Shown here: positions 45,601 to 60,600 of the stretch, in pieces
Position numbering within the stretch: position 1 is the stretch's first letter
How the letters are laid out: the number at the start of each line of letters is the position of its first letter
DNA from: Lactobacillus sp. Sy-1
GTDB taxonomy: Bacteria > Bacillota > Bacilli > Lactobacillales > Lactobacillaceae
Assembly: GCF_019303535.1 (NCBI RefSeq)
Contig: NZ_JACCIU010000001.1
Span: 372,001-436,000 of the forward strand
Length of the DNA stretch: 64,000 nt
Direction of reading: 5' to 3'
Made by a program: the position numbers and the translations under genes
The notes under the pieces: model-generated
Databases searched by the model: none
Seen by the model: the letters and a program-made list of their open reading frames with translations, nothing else
Told to the model about the DNA's origin: nothing

Positions 45601-48600
45601 TATTGCTGATGAAGCTGCTAGTGCTGCTTCTGATGCTGCTAGCTCTGTCGCTAGTAGTGCTTCATCCGTTAGTGATGAAGCAACAAGTGTGAATAGCGAT
45701 AATAACGTTGCCGCTAGTACGGCAGGTCAAATTAGTAGTAATTCTGTTGCATTAAGTTCGACAGTTACGGCTTCAGTTACTGCAGCTCAGCGTGTCATTA
45801 GTGGTATGCAGAGTGCTAACCCAAGTAACGCGACTATTAATAGTGCTGTTACGGTCATTTCTAATGCTTCATCTACCGCAAGTGCTGCCGTCACCACTTT
45901 TAATTCAGCACTTAGTGCTGCTAATTCAGCCAGTATTGCTGCTAGCTCGTATGCATTAGTTCATAGCACTGCTGTTGCTGCAGCTTCCAGTGCTGCTAGT
46001 TTGGCTGCCAGTGCATCAGCATCAGCAAGCGTCGCTGACGATGCTGGAGATGCATCGACAGCTGTGTCAGCTTACATGGTTGCTAGTTCAGCATCAGTGC
46101 AAGCTGATTCTGATATCAGTAGTGCGAATGCAGCATCAGTAGCTGTCAATAGTGAGGCTAACAAGGCTAAGAGTGCTGCTACCGTAGCAGCTAGTGCTTC
46201 TTCCACAGTTGTTGGAGCTGCAATATCAGCTAGTTCGGCTGTGGTTGTCGCTTCTTCAGAATCTAATCTTATTATAAATATTAATAACTCCTTAAATTCA
46301 GCACTCAACCAAGCTTCAAGTGCATCCGTATTGGCTTCGAGTGCGGCAATTGGCTCTTTGGCTGGCTCCAATATCTCGTCTAATACTAACTCGCATGCGA
46401 CTGTTGTTAGTTCAGCAGCTACAAGTACATCAAATAATACTGCATCAGCATCTGCTAATTATGTAGCGATGTCGAATCAGATTAGTAATGCTACTTCACT
46501 GGCATTAAAATTACCTACAGATACCATACTTGAAGAGAACAGTACGGGTAATAATGCATTACTAATCAAGGCCAGCAATGCTATTAGTGATGCCTCGAAT
46601 GCTACAGAAAAGGCTTCCGCTGCTAATAGTCGGGTCATTACGGATAATAATAAGGCCTCATCAGCTAATTCGTTAGCTAGTTCTGCCATGGTAGCGGTAA
46701 CTTCTGCATCTGTATTTGCTGCAAGTGCTGCAGCAAATGGTGATCAATCTGCTGCCGCAAGTGCTGTTTCCGCTGCAATTTTAGCTGCTAGTGTGGCCAC
46801 TAGTGCCGCTACCGATGCTAGCAATGCTAATGTTGATGCTAGTTCAGCCGCTGTTGATGCTTTAAACGCCTCTTCAGTTGCAGCCTCTGCATCCAGAGTT
46901 GTAGTAAGTACTAGCTCAACTGCTCAATTTACCAATAAAATCATGCTTAATGATATTGCTGATGAAGCTGCTAGTGCTGCTTCTGATGCTGCTAGCTCTG
47001 TCGCTAGTAGTGCTTCATCCGTTAGTGATGAAGCAACAAGTGTGAATAGCGATAATAACGTTGCCGCTAGTACGGCAGGTCAAATTAGTGGTAATTCTGT
47101 TGCATTAAGTTCGACAGTTACGGCTTCAGTTACTGCAGCTCAGCGTGTCATTAGTGGTATGCAGAGTGCTAACCCAAGTAACGCGACTATTAATAGTGCT
47201 GTTACGGTCATTTCTAATGCTTCATCTACCGCAAGTGCTGCCGTCACCACTTTTAATTCAGCACTTAGTGCTGCTAATTCAGCCAGTATTGCTGCTAGCT
47301 CGTATGCATTAGTTCATAGCACTGCTGTTGCTGCAGCTTCCAGTGCTGCTAGTTTGGCTGCCAGTGCATCAGCATCAGCAAGCGTCGCTGACGATGCTGG
47401 AGATGCATCGACAGCTGTGTCAGCTTACATGGTTGCTAGTTCAGCATCAGTGCAAGCTGATTCTGATATCAGTAGTGCGAATGCAGCATCAGTAGCTGTC
47501 AATAGTGAGGCTAACAAGGCTAAGAGTGCTGCTACCGTAGCAACTAGTGCTTCTTCCACAGTTGTTGGAGCTGCCCAAGTAGCCATTGCCGCTACGAAAT
47601 CAGCTGTTGCAAACATAAATAGTGGTTCAGCTGCCGTTAACAATGCTGACGCCGCTGCCAAGGCTGCTAGTGAAGCCGCAGATGCTGCTAATAATGCTAC
47701 GTCAAACGCATCTAGTGGAGCCACCAGTGCTAACACAGCTGCAAATAACTACTCATCTGAAACCAGTGCTACTTCTAGTACTGCTGCTCAATCAGCAACT
47801 TCAGTTGCTTCCGCACAAAATTCAATCAGCGCAATGACGAGTCAATACCCAAGTAACGCAACCGTAAGTAGTGCTGCTGTTACAATTTCTAGTGCCGCTG
47901 TGGTAGTTAGTGCTGCTACTAAGGACGCCACCGATGCCTCCAGTGTCGCTAACTCGGCTAGTGCTGCTGCTAGTTCTTACGCTTCAACTGCTAGTTCTGC
48001 TGCTTCAGATGCTAATGCTCAAAGTATCGCTGCAAGTAATGCTGCTTCTATTGCACACTCTGCTGCCTCTGCTGGGAACACGGCATTAGCTAGTTCCGCT
48101 GCTTCCGCTGCTGAAACCGCTCAAAAATCAGCCGAGGCCGATAGTTCAACTGCTAAAGCCGCAAGTACCGCTGCTGATTCTCAAGTGGCTTCCGGAAAGG
48201 CTGCCTCCCAAAAGGCATCTAGTGCTTCCTCCGCAATTGCTAGTGCCGCCCAAGCTGCTAGTGAAGCTGCAAGTACTGCTGCTGCGAATACCCAGGCTGG
48301 ATCAGGGGCTAACGCCGAAGCTTCCACTGCCGTTTCCAATGCTGACAAGGCATCTAGTGAAGCCTCTAGTGCCGCTACTGGTTCGGCTAATGGATCTGCT
48401 GATGCATCGAATGCTGCCTCCCACGCAAACTCCGTTGTTTCAGATGTTGCCAGTGTTACTAGTTCTAGCGCTGCCACTAGTGAAGCTGCTTCATCTGCAC
48501 AGTCGTACGCTAATACGGCTTCTTCAATTGCGTCTGCAAATCCAAGTAACACGGTGGTTTCAAGTGCTAACTCCGTGGCTCAATCTGCAGCCAGTGTAGC

Positions 48601-51600
48601 TAGTTCCGCATCCAACGATGCCAATAATGCCAGTTCAGCTGCCTCAGTTGCTAAATCGCAAGCTGATTCAGACAATGCAAAAGCAGCTAGTGCTAACGTT
48701 GTTGCAAGCAACGCAGCCAGTGCTGCCCGTTCTGCATCCGCAGCTGCCAGTGTAGCTGCTGCGAATGGGAATTCATCTGCTGCCCAAAGCGAAGCTGATG
48801 TTGCTAAGTCTGCTGCTGACAGTGCGCAAAGTGCTGCCACTGACGCATCCAATGCAAACTTTGATGCTTCATCTGCTGCCGCTAGCGCGAATGCTGCATC
48901 TGCAAAGGCAGCCACTGCTTCTTTAGTTGCAGCCAGTGCGAATGCTGCTGCCCAAAAGGCGGCTCAAGCTGCTGCTGATAACGTTAAAGCTGGATCAGGT
49001 GCTAACAATGAAGCTTCTGACGCTGTAAGCAGAGCTAACCAGGCATCCGTTGAAGCATCCAGTGCCGCAGTCGGTTCTGCTAATGGTGCTTCTGATGCAT
49101 CGAATGCTGCCTCCCACGCAAACTCCGTTGTTTCAGATGTTGCCAATATTAATAATTCAAGTAATGCCACTAGTGAAGCTACTTCATCCGCTAAATCTTA
49201 CGCTATTGCTGCTGCTTCAATCGCATCGGCGAACCCAAGTAATGCGGTGATTTCAAGTGCTAACTCCGTGGCCCAATCTGCTGCTACTGTAGCCAGTTCT
49301 GCATCCAACGATGCAAATAGTGCCAGTGCTGCTGCTTCGGATGCCAAGGTTCAAGCCGATTCTGACAGTGCAAAGGCAGCTAGTGCTAATAATGTTGCTA
49401 GCTCCGCAGCAATTGTAGCCAGTTCTGCCTCTGCTGCTGCCAGTGTAGCTGCTGCGAATGGTGATTCATCCGCTGCCCAAAGTGCTGCTGACGTTGCTAA
49501 ATATGCTGCTGACAATGCCCAAAGTGCTGCCACTGACGCATCCAATGCCAATGTTGATGCTTCATCTGCTGCCGCTAGTGCAAATGCTGCATCTGCAAAG
49601 GCAGCCATTGCATCATCAGTCGCATCCAGTGCGAATGCTGCTGCTAACTTAGCTGTGTCTGCTGCTACTAACGCCGCGAATGGTGATAAGGCCACTAGTG
49701 CTGCAGATACTGCTGCTTCAGCTGCTAGAAATGACGCTTCATCTGCTGCCAACGCTGCCTCAAACGCATCCAGTGGAGCCACTAGCGCTTCATCCGCTGC
49801 TGATGGTTACTCTAAGGCTGCTAGTGCTGCATCAAGCACGGCTGCTCAATCGATTAGTTCAATTACGGATGCCTCGAGTGCAGTTAACAGTATGCAGAGT
49901 GCTTACCCAAGTAATACTGCAGTAAGTAGCGCTTCCGCAGTAATTGCAAGTGCATCATCAACTGCCGCATCCGCATCCAAGGATGCCACTGATGCATCTA
50001 GTGCTGCAAACTCTGCCAGTTCCACTGCCAGTTCATATGCTGCTACTGCTAACTCTGCTGCTACTGATGCCAGCACCCAAGCTTCAATTGCTAGTTCTGC
50101 TGCCGCCGTGGCTCATTCTAAGGCTTCTGCTGGAGATGCTTCTGGGGCTAGTGCTGCCGCTAATTCAGCTGAAAACGCCCAAACTAACGCTGATGCTGAT
50201 AACAGTGCTGCTTCCGCTGCATCTGCCTCCGCTGCTAGTGAAGCTGTTGCCGGATCTATTGCTGCATCTAAGGCTGCCAGTGCATCTACTGCAATTGCTA
50301 ATGCTGCGCAATCTGCTAGTGCTGCTGCTTCATCTGCAGCTGCAAATATAAGTAGTGGTTCAGATGCTGTTAACAATGCTGATACTGCTGCTAAGGCTAC
50401 TAGTGAAGCCGCAGCTGCTGCTAATAATGCTACGTCAAACGCATCTAGTGGAGCCACCAGTGCTAACACTGCTGCAAACAGCTATTCATCTGAAACAGAT
50501 GCTGCATCAAGCACGGCTACTCAATCAGCAACTTCAGTTGCTTCTGCACAAAATTCAATCAGCGCAATGACGAGTCAATACCCAAGTAATGCGACTGTAA
50601 GTAGTGCTGCTACTACGATTGCTAGTGCCGCTGTGGTAGTTAGTTCTGCTACTAAGGACGCCACCAATGCATCTAGTGCCGCTAACTCAGCCAGCGTTGC
50701 TGCTAGTTCTTATGCTTCGCTTGCTAGTTCCGCTGCTTCAGATGCTAATGCTCAAAGTGTTGCTGCTAGTTCTGCCGCATCCGTTGCGCACGCCGCTGCT
50801 TCTGCTGGGGATCCTTCATTAGCCAGTTCTGCTGCTAATGAAGCTAAAACTGCTCAAAAAGCTGCTGAAACTGCTAGTGCTAATGCTGAAGCTGCAAGTA
50901 CCGCTGCTGATTCTCAAGTGGCTTCAGGAAAGGCTGCTTCAGAAACGGCAGCCAGTGCCTCCTCCGCAATTGCCAGCGCTGCCCAAGCTGCTAGTGATGC
51001 AGCTGCATCAGCCGCTGCCAATATAAGTAGTGGTTCAGATGCCATTAACAATGCTGATGCCGCTGCCAAGGCTGCTAGTGAAGCCGCAGCTGCTGCTAAT
51101 AATGCTACGTCAAACGCATCTAGTGGAGCCACCAGTGCTAACACTGCTGCAAACAGCTATTCATCTGAAACAGATGCTGCATCAAGCACGGCTGCTCAAT
51201 CAGCAACTTCAGTTGCTTCTGCACAAAATTCAATCAGCGCAATGACGAGTCAATACCCAAGCAACACAACCGTAAGTATTGCTGCTGCTACGATTGCTAG
51301 CGCCGCTGGGGTAGTTATTTCTGCTACTAAGGACGCTACCGATGCATCTAGTGCCGCTAATTCAGCCAGCGTTGCTGCTAGTTCTTATGCTTCGCTTGCT
51401 AGTTCCGCTGCCCAGGATGCTAATGCTCAAAGTGTTGCTGCTAGTTCTGCCGCATCCGTAGCGCATTCCGCTGCCTCTGCTGGGGACCCTTCATTAGCCA
51501 GTTCCGCTGCTTCCACTGCTGAAGATGCTCAACAATCAGCCGAGGCCGACAGTGCTGCTGCTGAAGCCGCAAGTACCGCTGCTGATTCTCAAGTGGCTTC

Positions 51601-54600
51601 AGGAAAGGCTGCTTCAGAAACGGCAGCCAGTGCCTCTTCCGCAATTGCCAGCGCTGCCCAAGCTGCTAGTGATGCAGCTGCATCAGCCGCTGCCAATATA
51701 AGTAGCGGCACACTTGCCATTAGCAATGCTGACGCCGCTGCCAAGGTTGCTAAGGATTCTGCAACGGCTGCTGAAAACACTGCCTCTAACACGGCTAGTG
51801 GTGCCACTAGTGCCTTTACCGCTGCTGATGGTTACTCCTCAGTCGCAAGTGCTGCCTCCAACACGGCTGCTCAATCGATTAGTTCAATTACGGATGCCTC
51901 GAGTGCAGTTAACAGTATGCAGAGTACTTACCCAAGTAACGCTGCTGTAAGTAACGCTGCTGTTGCCATCTCAAGTGCTTCATCAACTGCTGCATCCGCA
52001 TCTATTGATGCTACCGATGCCTCCAGCGCTGCTAACTCCGCTAGGGTTGCTGCTAGTTCATATGCTGCTGTCGCTAACTCTGCTGCAAATACTGCCAGCG
52101 CCCAAGCTTCCATTGCTAGTTCTGCTGCCGCCGTGGCCCATTCTAAGGCTTCTGCTGGTGACACATCTGGTGCTAGTGAAGCTGCTACTTCAGCTGAAAA
52201 CGCCCAAAATAGTGCTGCTGCTGAAAACAGTGCTGCCTCCGCTGCTTCTGTAGCTGCTGATAATGAGGCCGCAGCTGGATCAGTTGCGGCAGCCAAGGCT
52301 GTTAGTGCCTCTTCTGCAATTGATAGTGCTGCGCAAGCTGCTAGTGAAGCTGCAAGTGCTGCTGCTGATAATACTGCTGCTGGAGCTGGGGCTAACGCGG
52401 AGGCTTCTGACGCTGTCAATAGAGCTAACCAGGCATCCGCTGACGCATCGAGTGCAGCTAATGGTTCTACCGATGCATCCAATGCCGCTTCCCGCGCGAA
52501 CTTCGTCGATTCAGCCGCTGCAAGCGTTGCTAATTATAGCTCTGCAAACAGCAGTGATGCCGCTGCTGCAACTTCATACGCAGTGACGACTGCATCAATT
52601 GCTTCTGCTAATCCAGATAATTCAATTGTATCCAGTGCTAATTCTGTAGCCAGCGCTGCTAGTGCTGCTGCTAGTTCAGCTTCCATTGATGCTTCGAATG
52701 CAAATGCATCCGCAAATGCTGCTAATACCCGGGCTAGCTCAGACAACGTCGTTGCTTCCAGTGCTAACGTTGTTGCAAATGCTGCCGCCAGTGCTGCCCG
52801 TTCTGCATCCACCGCCGCTAGTTTAGCAGCTGCTAGTGGTAATTCATCCGCTGCTCAGAGCGCTGCTGATGTTGCGAGCCAACAAGCTGACAGTGCCCAA
52901 ACTGCTGCTAGCGTTGCATCTAATGCAAATGTTGATGCCGCCAGTGCTGCCGATGCTGCTACAACAGCTTCAGCAGATGCTGCCACTGCTTCATCAGTCG
53001 CATCCAGTGCTAAGTTCGCTGCTAAGTCGGCTGCGGCTGCTGCCGCTGCTAACGTTGCTAGTGGGAATGCTGCTAATGCATCTGCAGCAAGTGCTTCCAC
53101 CGCTGCTTCCACTGCCGCTAGTTCCGTTCCATCAGTGGCTAGTTCCGCAACTTCAAGTGCTGCAAGTGCTTCATCAGTTGCTAGTGTCGTTAGTTCAGTT
53201 AACAGTGTCATTTCCCAAGCTACGAATAGCGTTTCTGATGCTCAGGATTCCAATGCTTCGATGGCAGTTAATAATTCTGGTAATAATGCCGTTAAAAGTG
53301 CTAGTTCCGTTGTAAATAGTGCTTATTCAGCTGCGAGTGCTGCGAGTGCTGACGCATCGTACCAGAACTCAATTGCCCAATCTGCAAGCGTTACTGCTTC
53401 CATTGCTAGTTCTACTGCCAGTTCTGCCAATTCAGCTGCCGCTGATGCGGCAAGTCAAGCCGCTGCCCAATCCACAGCTGCTAGTTCTGCTGCTAAGGCA
53501 GGGGATACTAGCGCGGCTTCCATTGCTGCCAGCGCGGCTGCTTCATACGCAAGTCAAGCTACGGACAACAGTACCGCTGCTAACTCAGCAAGCGCTTCTG
53601 TTGAAGCTGCAAGTCAAGTTGCCGATACCGCTAACTCTGCGATTGCTAGCGATAGTGCCGTTGCATCCAATGCTGCTAATGATGCTTCATCAGCAGCAGC
53701 AGCAGCTTCCAATGCATTAGATTTGGAAAACCACTTGATTGCCTCAACCGCCGCTGATAATGCAGACCAAGACAGTAGTGCTGCTGGTCAGGCATACAGT
53801 GCAGCAAAATTGAGCCCTAATACTGCTACCAAGGCTTCTGCTGACGCTAGTTCAGCTAACTCGCTCACCAACAATGCAAATAACTCGGTTAACGTTGCTT
53901 CAGTTGCAGTCAATAGTTTGAACAGCAATAATAGTGCTAACCCAGTGGTATCTAGTGCTTCATCTGCAATTGCATCTGCATCCGCTGTTGCTTCATCAGC
54001 ATCTTTTGATGCGGTGGTTGCTAATAATGTTGCGAGTGCTGCTAAATCTGCTGTAGACACTGCTGTTGATAGTGCCAAGGCCGCATCCATTGCTGCTTCT
54101 AATGCCGCTCAAAATGCATCTTCTTATGCTGCTCAAGCACTATCTGCAGGTGGAAATACTGCCTCATCATTAGCTGTTCAAGCCAAATTAGCTGCTGATG
54201 GTGCTAATAGTGCACTGGCAAATGCAAACGATGCCTCGAATGCTGCGAACTCAGCTGCGCAAAGTGCCACTAGTGCTGCCCAAAGAGCTGCTTTTGATCA
54301 ATCGGTTGCTTCCAGTGCTGCTCAAGTCGCATCCGTTGCTGCTATTAAAGCCTCTAATGCTATTTCAGCCGGCATTTCTAGTGCTAACAGTGTGGTTAGT
54401 TCTGCAAGGATTGTTGTTCAGACTGCCGCAAATGTTACTTCAAATGCTAATGGCGTAACTATTGATGCTAGCTCATCAACTAGCCTTAACTATGTTAGTG
54501 CAAAAGAAGCTAGTTCAAATGCTAGCTCCTTTGCTGGTAATGCTAATGTTGATTATGTAAATGCCGCATCAATTGCCGCTGCAAATCCATCCGATGATTC

Positions 54601-57600
54601 TCTTGCTTCGTACGCTAATGATGCATCGTCAGCTGCCGAAGTGGCTAATTCACAGGCTAATATTGCTAGATCTGGTTTCCAAGTGGTATCTAGTGCTTCT
54701 TCAACCGCCTTTAGTGCCAACTCGGCCGTATCAAGTGCAAATAGCGTTGCTAAATTAGCTAATGCTGATTTTTCATCTGCATTCATTGCTGAAGTATCTG
54801 CTGCTCAAGCTAATAATAGCTCTGATGCCGCTAGTGCTGCTAGTGCTGCAATATCAGCTGCTGCTCAAGCTAATTCAGCTGCGAGTGTTGCAAGTGCGGC
54901 ATCTTTAGCTGCTTCAACTGCTAAGCTAGTTGGATCCAAGGCTGCTAATGCTGCTAACATTGCTGCTAGTAATGCTTCATCAGCCGCTAGCGTTGCTAGT
55001 GCAGCTGATGAAAGTGCGATTGCCAAGAGCAGCGCTACTTCTGCTGAAAATGCTGCACAATCCAGTGCTGGAAATAGGGCAGCTGCTAATGCCGTAAGCG
55101 CTGTATCAACAGCCGTTAATACGGTTAAACTAATTACTAGCAACACGAATTCAAGTGCCATTGATGAATATGCTAAAGCTGCTAGCGATGCTAACAGTGG
55201 AGCAGGGGTTGCTGCAGTCATTGCGGCTAGTGATATGAATGATTTAAATCGTTTTGCTGCTCAGGAACCACAAAATCAGGTGATTTCAAATGCCATTACC
55301 TTGGTTAGTTCTGCAACCAGTGTTGTTAACTCTGCAAGTATAATTGCATCCAGCGCTAATTTTGTTGCTTCTGCTGCAAAGTCAACTGCTGATTCCGCAG
55401 TTGCTGATGTGGCTAACCAAAACGCAATTATAAGTTCGCTCCAATCTAGCGTTACTGCCGTTCAAGCTGCTGCTTCATCGGCATATGCAAATGGTGATTA
55501 TGCTACTGGAAATAAGTTAGCGCAACAAGCTTCACTTACCGCTACTGCTGCTTCCTTAGCAGTATCTAAGGCTCAGTCCGACTCTAATGCGATTGTTTCA
55601 GCAACTGTGAGTGCATCTGCTGCTGCTTTAACTGCTAATTCGGCATCAGTCGTTGCCGCTAATGCAGTTAAGAGTGCTAATGCAACCTTAACTTCTGCAG
55701 TTGCAATTACTAGCGCTGCTAATTCTTACGCCTCGGTTGCCATTAACGCTGCCAATGATGCCTCCGCTGCCGCCTTATCTACCGTTAACGATCAAAGCGT
55801 CACTAGTGGATTTAGTTCAGCGGCCTCGAGTAATGCATCCGATGCAGCGACTGCTTCTAGTGTTGCTGCTAGTGCTAATAAGACGACTAGTAAAGCTGCA
55901 GTCGACGCCTCGAGTGCAGCCTCAATTGCAAGCGTTGCGCTATCTGGGCATTCCAATGATGCTTCAATTCTATCTGATGTAGCACTTGCAAATACCGCAA
56001 GTGCAGATGCGCTGAGTGCCAACGATACTGCACAGAATGCTAATTCCACCGCCCAACTAGCAGCAGTTAGTGCTGCCAGTGCCGCTAAATTAGCTAATGA
56101 TGATACGCTTAATGCTACCAATGCAAATCAAGCTGCATCTCAAGCTGCCAGGACAGCCGTTGTAGCTGCTGCATCCGGTGATTCGGCAACCGCTAGTTCC
56201 GCTGCAGCGGTTGCTTCTGCTCAAGCCATTATTGCTATTTCCGCTGCATCTGCCGCTAGGGCTGCTCGTTCGAATGCCAACGTTCAATCGAATGCTGCAT
56301 CTCAAGCTGCTTCAATTGCTAATTCCGCTGCGTTTATCGCTAGCTCTGCTGGGGTAGTTGGTAGTTTAGCCGCCGCTAATGCACAGAGTCGGGCCGCTCA
56401 GGTTGATTCATCGAATTCTACATTAAATGCTGATCGAGCTAACAATGCCGCCTCAGCTGCATTAACTAACGCATCTAATGCTAATAGTTATGCTCAAATT
56501 GCATCGGTTGCCCAAGCTAGGATGCAAGTTACTAGCGCTCAGATTAATGATATTGCAACTTCCACTAACTCGGCTAACACGGTTGTCAATTCAATTGCTT
56601 CAAATTATCCAAGCAACTCAGTACTCTCTGTCGCAGTTAGTGCTGCTGGCCAAGCTAATTCAGTTGCGATATCAGCTAATTCAGATGCTTCAATGGCTTC
56701 CAATCAAGCTAACAATGCTAGTGTTGTTGCTAACTCTGCTGCATTAGTTGCTAGTGATGCTGTTAATTCTGCTAATTCTGCCAATTTAGTTGCTAGTTCA
56801 TTTGCGAATAATCGGCCTCACAATTCGATCGCTGCTGATAGCGCAGCTAGTGCTGCTGAAATTGCCAATAACGTTGCTTCCGTAGCTGTTAACAACGCAT
56901 CAACAGCTGCATCAATTGCTAAGTCTGCTTCTAATCGTGCAAATATTGATTCACTAATTGCCAATTCTGCCGTTAGTGCTGCGATTGCTGCCCAGAGTAC
57001 TGCTGAAGCCGTAAATGAAGCCATTAATACGGCTAATGGAATCGCCAGTGATTCTGCAAAGGCATCTGGAGCTTCAGCTGCAATTTCAAGTAATTTTGTT
57101 AATGCTTCACAATCTGCTGATTCAATTAATTCAGTCGCTAACAGTGTTGCAAACAGTAGTGCTGAAACAAGTAACAGTGCTGATGCGGCTTCTTCAGCTG
57201 CCTCCACTGCTACTTCCATTGCTAGTCAACATCCAGATAATTCAGCTATGAGCATCGCTGCTTCTAAGGCTAGGGGAGCTGCTTCCAGTGCCGCTAACGA
57301 GTCAATTGCTGCTGATAAGGCTAATGCTGCTGCCCAATCTGCTCAATCACGGTTTAATATTGATAATGCAACGGTTGCTAGTGCTAATTCATTAGCATCC
57401 AGTGCATCCAGTGCAATTGCATCCGCTTTCGCTGCTGCGCAAGATGCTGCATCAAATGGTGATTCTTCAACTGCTACTATGGAATCAATGGTTGCAAGTG
57501 CTGCTGCATCTGAAGCAGCAGCAGCTGTGCTTTCCGTAAGCAGTGCTGATAACGATGCTGCTAGTGCCGCCGTTGATATCAGTGGGGCTAGCGTTGCTGT

Positions 57601-60600
57601 TGCCTCCACTAGTGATCGCGGTTCAGTTGCTAACAGTATTGCTCAATCTGCAAATAACTTTATCCATATTATTAATGGAAGTGGGTATGCTGACGTTAAA
57701 TTAGCAGAAAGCGCCGCAATGGCTGCTTCACTAGCAGCTATTTATGCTGGTGATAACGCTGGCTGGGCTTCGAATGGTGCTAATAGCTACTCTGCTGATG
57801 CAGCTAAAGCATCTAATGCGGCTTCAGTATCGTTCCAGAGTGCTAGTGAATCAATGGATTCAGTTAATTCTGCAAATGATACAATTAGTAAACTTTCCAG
57901 TAATAATCCCCAAAACGTAGTTGTAAGCAATGATTTTAACTTGATTAGTTCTGCATCCAGTTATGCTAATACTGCATTAACTAATGTTAGTGTGGCTAAT
58001 AGTTCTGCCAATGCTGCTAGTGCAGCTGTTAGTTCATTCGCTTCCGCCGCTAATTTAGCAACTGAATCAGCAAATTCTCAGTCTTCAATTGCATCTACTG
58101 CTGCTGCTGCTGCTAAGTCAGCTGCCAATGCTGGGGATGTAGACGCTGCTTCGATTGCAGCTTCAAATGCTGTTACTGCTAAAAATGCGGCTGATCAATT
58201 TAATTTAAATGCCAGCGTTGCACGTGATTCTGCAGCTAGTGCTCAAGCAGTTGCAGCTACACAGGCAATGATTGCGGCTAGTGCTCAGTCGATTGTTGCT
58301 GCTGCTGCTAAGGTAGCTACTAGTGCAGCTTCTGAAGCCATTAATAATGTTAGTTACCTAGCTGCTGCTAGCACGGCTGCCAGTGAAGATAATGCGATTG
58401 CTGCTAGCGTTGTTGCTTCGGTTCCATCTGGGACGATAAGGACGAGTACCGTTGCTACAGCGGTTTCAAGTATCTCTGATAGCATTAGTTCTTCATCGCA
58501 AGCGATTTCTGATGCTTCTGATGCAACTAGTACGGCTACCCTAATCGTTCAATCAATGATTTCAGCTAATTCAGCTAATAGTTTATTATCGTTTGCGGCC
58601 TCTGTTGTAGCTAGTGCTACTGATAATGCCACCGCGGCATCAAATACCGCTAGTGTTCAAAACCAAGTTGCCAAGTCTGCCTCGGTTGCAGCTTCAATTG
58701 CTAATAGTAATGGAGTTTCAGCTTCAATTGCAGCCTCAGTTGCTTCTGTGGGTGCGGAATCTGCATCTACATTGGCAAGATCAGCTTCAATTGCTGGAGA
58801 TACCAGTACTGCTGACTTAGCTGCATCTGCTGCAAGATCATACGCATCTGATGCGATTACTGCTGCTAATTCTGCCTTTGCTGCTAACTCTTACGTCGTT
58901 GTGATTCAGCAATCGGTTGCTGCTGCTTCAGCTGCGATTGCGAATGCTTCTGTTGAAGCAAGTGCAGCTTCATCCATTGCGGCTAGTGCCCAAAGTTCTG
59001 CCGGAAGCACTATTGATAGCAGTGAAGCATCTGAAGCTGGTAGCAATGCGATTCAAGCTAGTGGAAATAGTACTTCTGTTGGTTCAATTGGCGCCACCAT
59101 TTCAACCGCTGCCAATGATACCTTATTAAAGTCCAGTCAAGTAAGTGCTTCCTCAATTCAAGCTAGTGAAGCAACCACTGGGGTAAATTCAAATACGGTG
59201 GTTGTTAATAGCATTTTCAATGATAATAGTGGGAATGTTGTGATTGCTAGTGCCTCATCAGTAGTTAGTGTAGCTAGTTCGGTTGCTAACGCTGCTTCAG
59301 TTGATGCAACCAGTGCTTCAGTTGATGCTGATAATGCTAAGTCCACTGCTGCTGCTGCTTTTGCAAGTGTTGTTTCCGCATCGAGTGCCGCATCCACTGC
59401 TGCTCTAGAAGCTAGCTCTTATGCTGCTGCTGCATCCAAGGCCCACGGAGCTAATACTAAGCAACTTGCTAGTCAAGCTTTCGTTGCTGCTCTCGTTGCT
59501 GCTTCTGCATTAGCCAGTGCCCAAGCTGCCTTTATTGTTGCTTCTTCAGCAGAATTTCGGGCTGCTAGTGCTTCTGCACGGGCGGTAGCTGACCTTAATG
59601 CAGCTTCGCTTGCTGCCGATTCTGCCAGTTCTGCGGTTGCAACTGCAATTTCTACTAGTCAAGCTGTTGCAAGTGCCAATGCTGCAGCAACGAATGCTTC
59701 GACCGCGATTAATTACGTCAATAGCGCTAAGCAATCCAGTAGTTTTGCTGCTGCTACTGCTAAGTTAGCTACCACTAACGCTACTAATGCAGAGACTAGT
59801 TCTGCTGCTACTGCTATTGATATTAGTAGCTTAAGCAGTGACGGTGTCATCGTTAATAGCATTGCATCAGTTAATCCAACTGACTCTTCGGTTGCTGCCG
59901 TTGCAAGCCTGGTTAGTTCATACGCCAATGATGCAGCAAATGCTTCTGCCGCTGGATCAACTGCTGCATCGAATGCAGCGGATGATAGTGCTAGTGCTAA
60001 CTTGGCTGTTCAACAGGCTGCTGGTCAATATTCATCTGCAGTGGCTGCATCGAATGCTGCCCGAAGATATGCGAACGCTGCAATTAGTTATGCCGCTAGT
60101 GGCGATAGCACTAACGCTTCAATTGCTGCTAGTCAGGCTAATTCAGCAGTTTCCGCTGCATCGAGCGCTGCTGTAAATGGTTCAATTGCAAACAGTAATG
60201 CCATCAGCTACTCTCAACAAGCAACGATTGAATTACAAAATGCTGCTTCAGCAAAGACCGCAACTAACAGTGCTGCGAATGCCGTAAATAGTATTCAAAA
60301 TGCCCTTACCAATTCAGTCGCCCAAGTTAATGCAGCTGCATCCAATGAAGCTGCCGCTGCGCAACCAATTGCAGCAAGTGCTGCATCTGGGACCAGCAAT
60401 GCTGTTTCTGCCATTACAATTAGCAGTTCTGCTGCCGCTGCAGGTTCCATGATTGCTAGTTCCAATAATGATGCTGCATCGAATGCGGCATCTGATGCAA
60501 CGGTTGCTTCATCTACTGCATCTCAAGCAGCATTGAACAACCCAACCGATCCAGTGATTGCTAGTGATGCAGTGGTTGCATCCAGTGCCGCATCAGTAGC

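Noticed and set aside
43735-47574. CRISPR or transposon-derived repeat
   Set aside because: The unit is 1,353 bp, contiguous, in frame and coding. There are no spacers, terminal inverted repeats or transposase.
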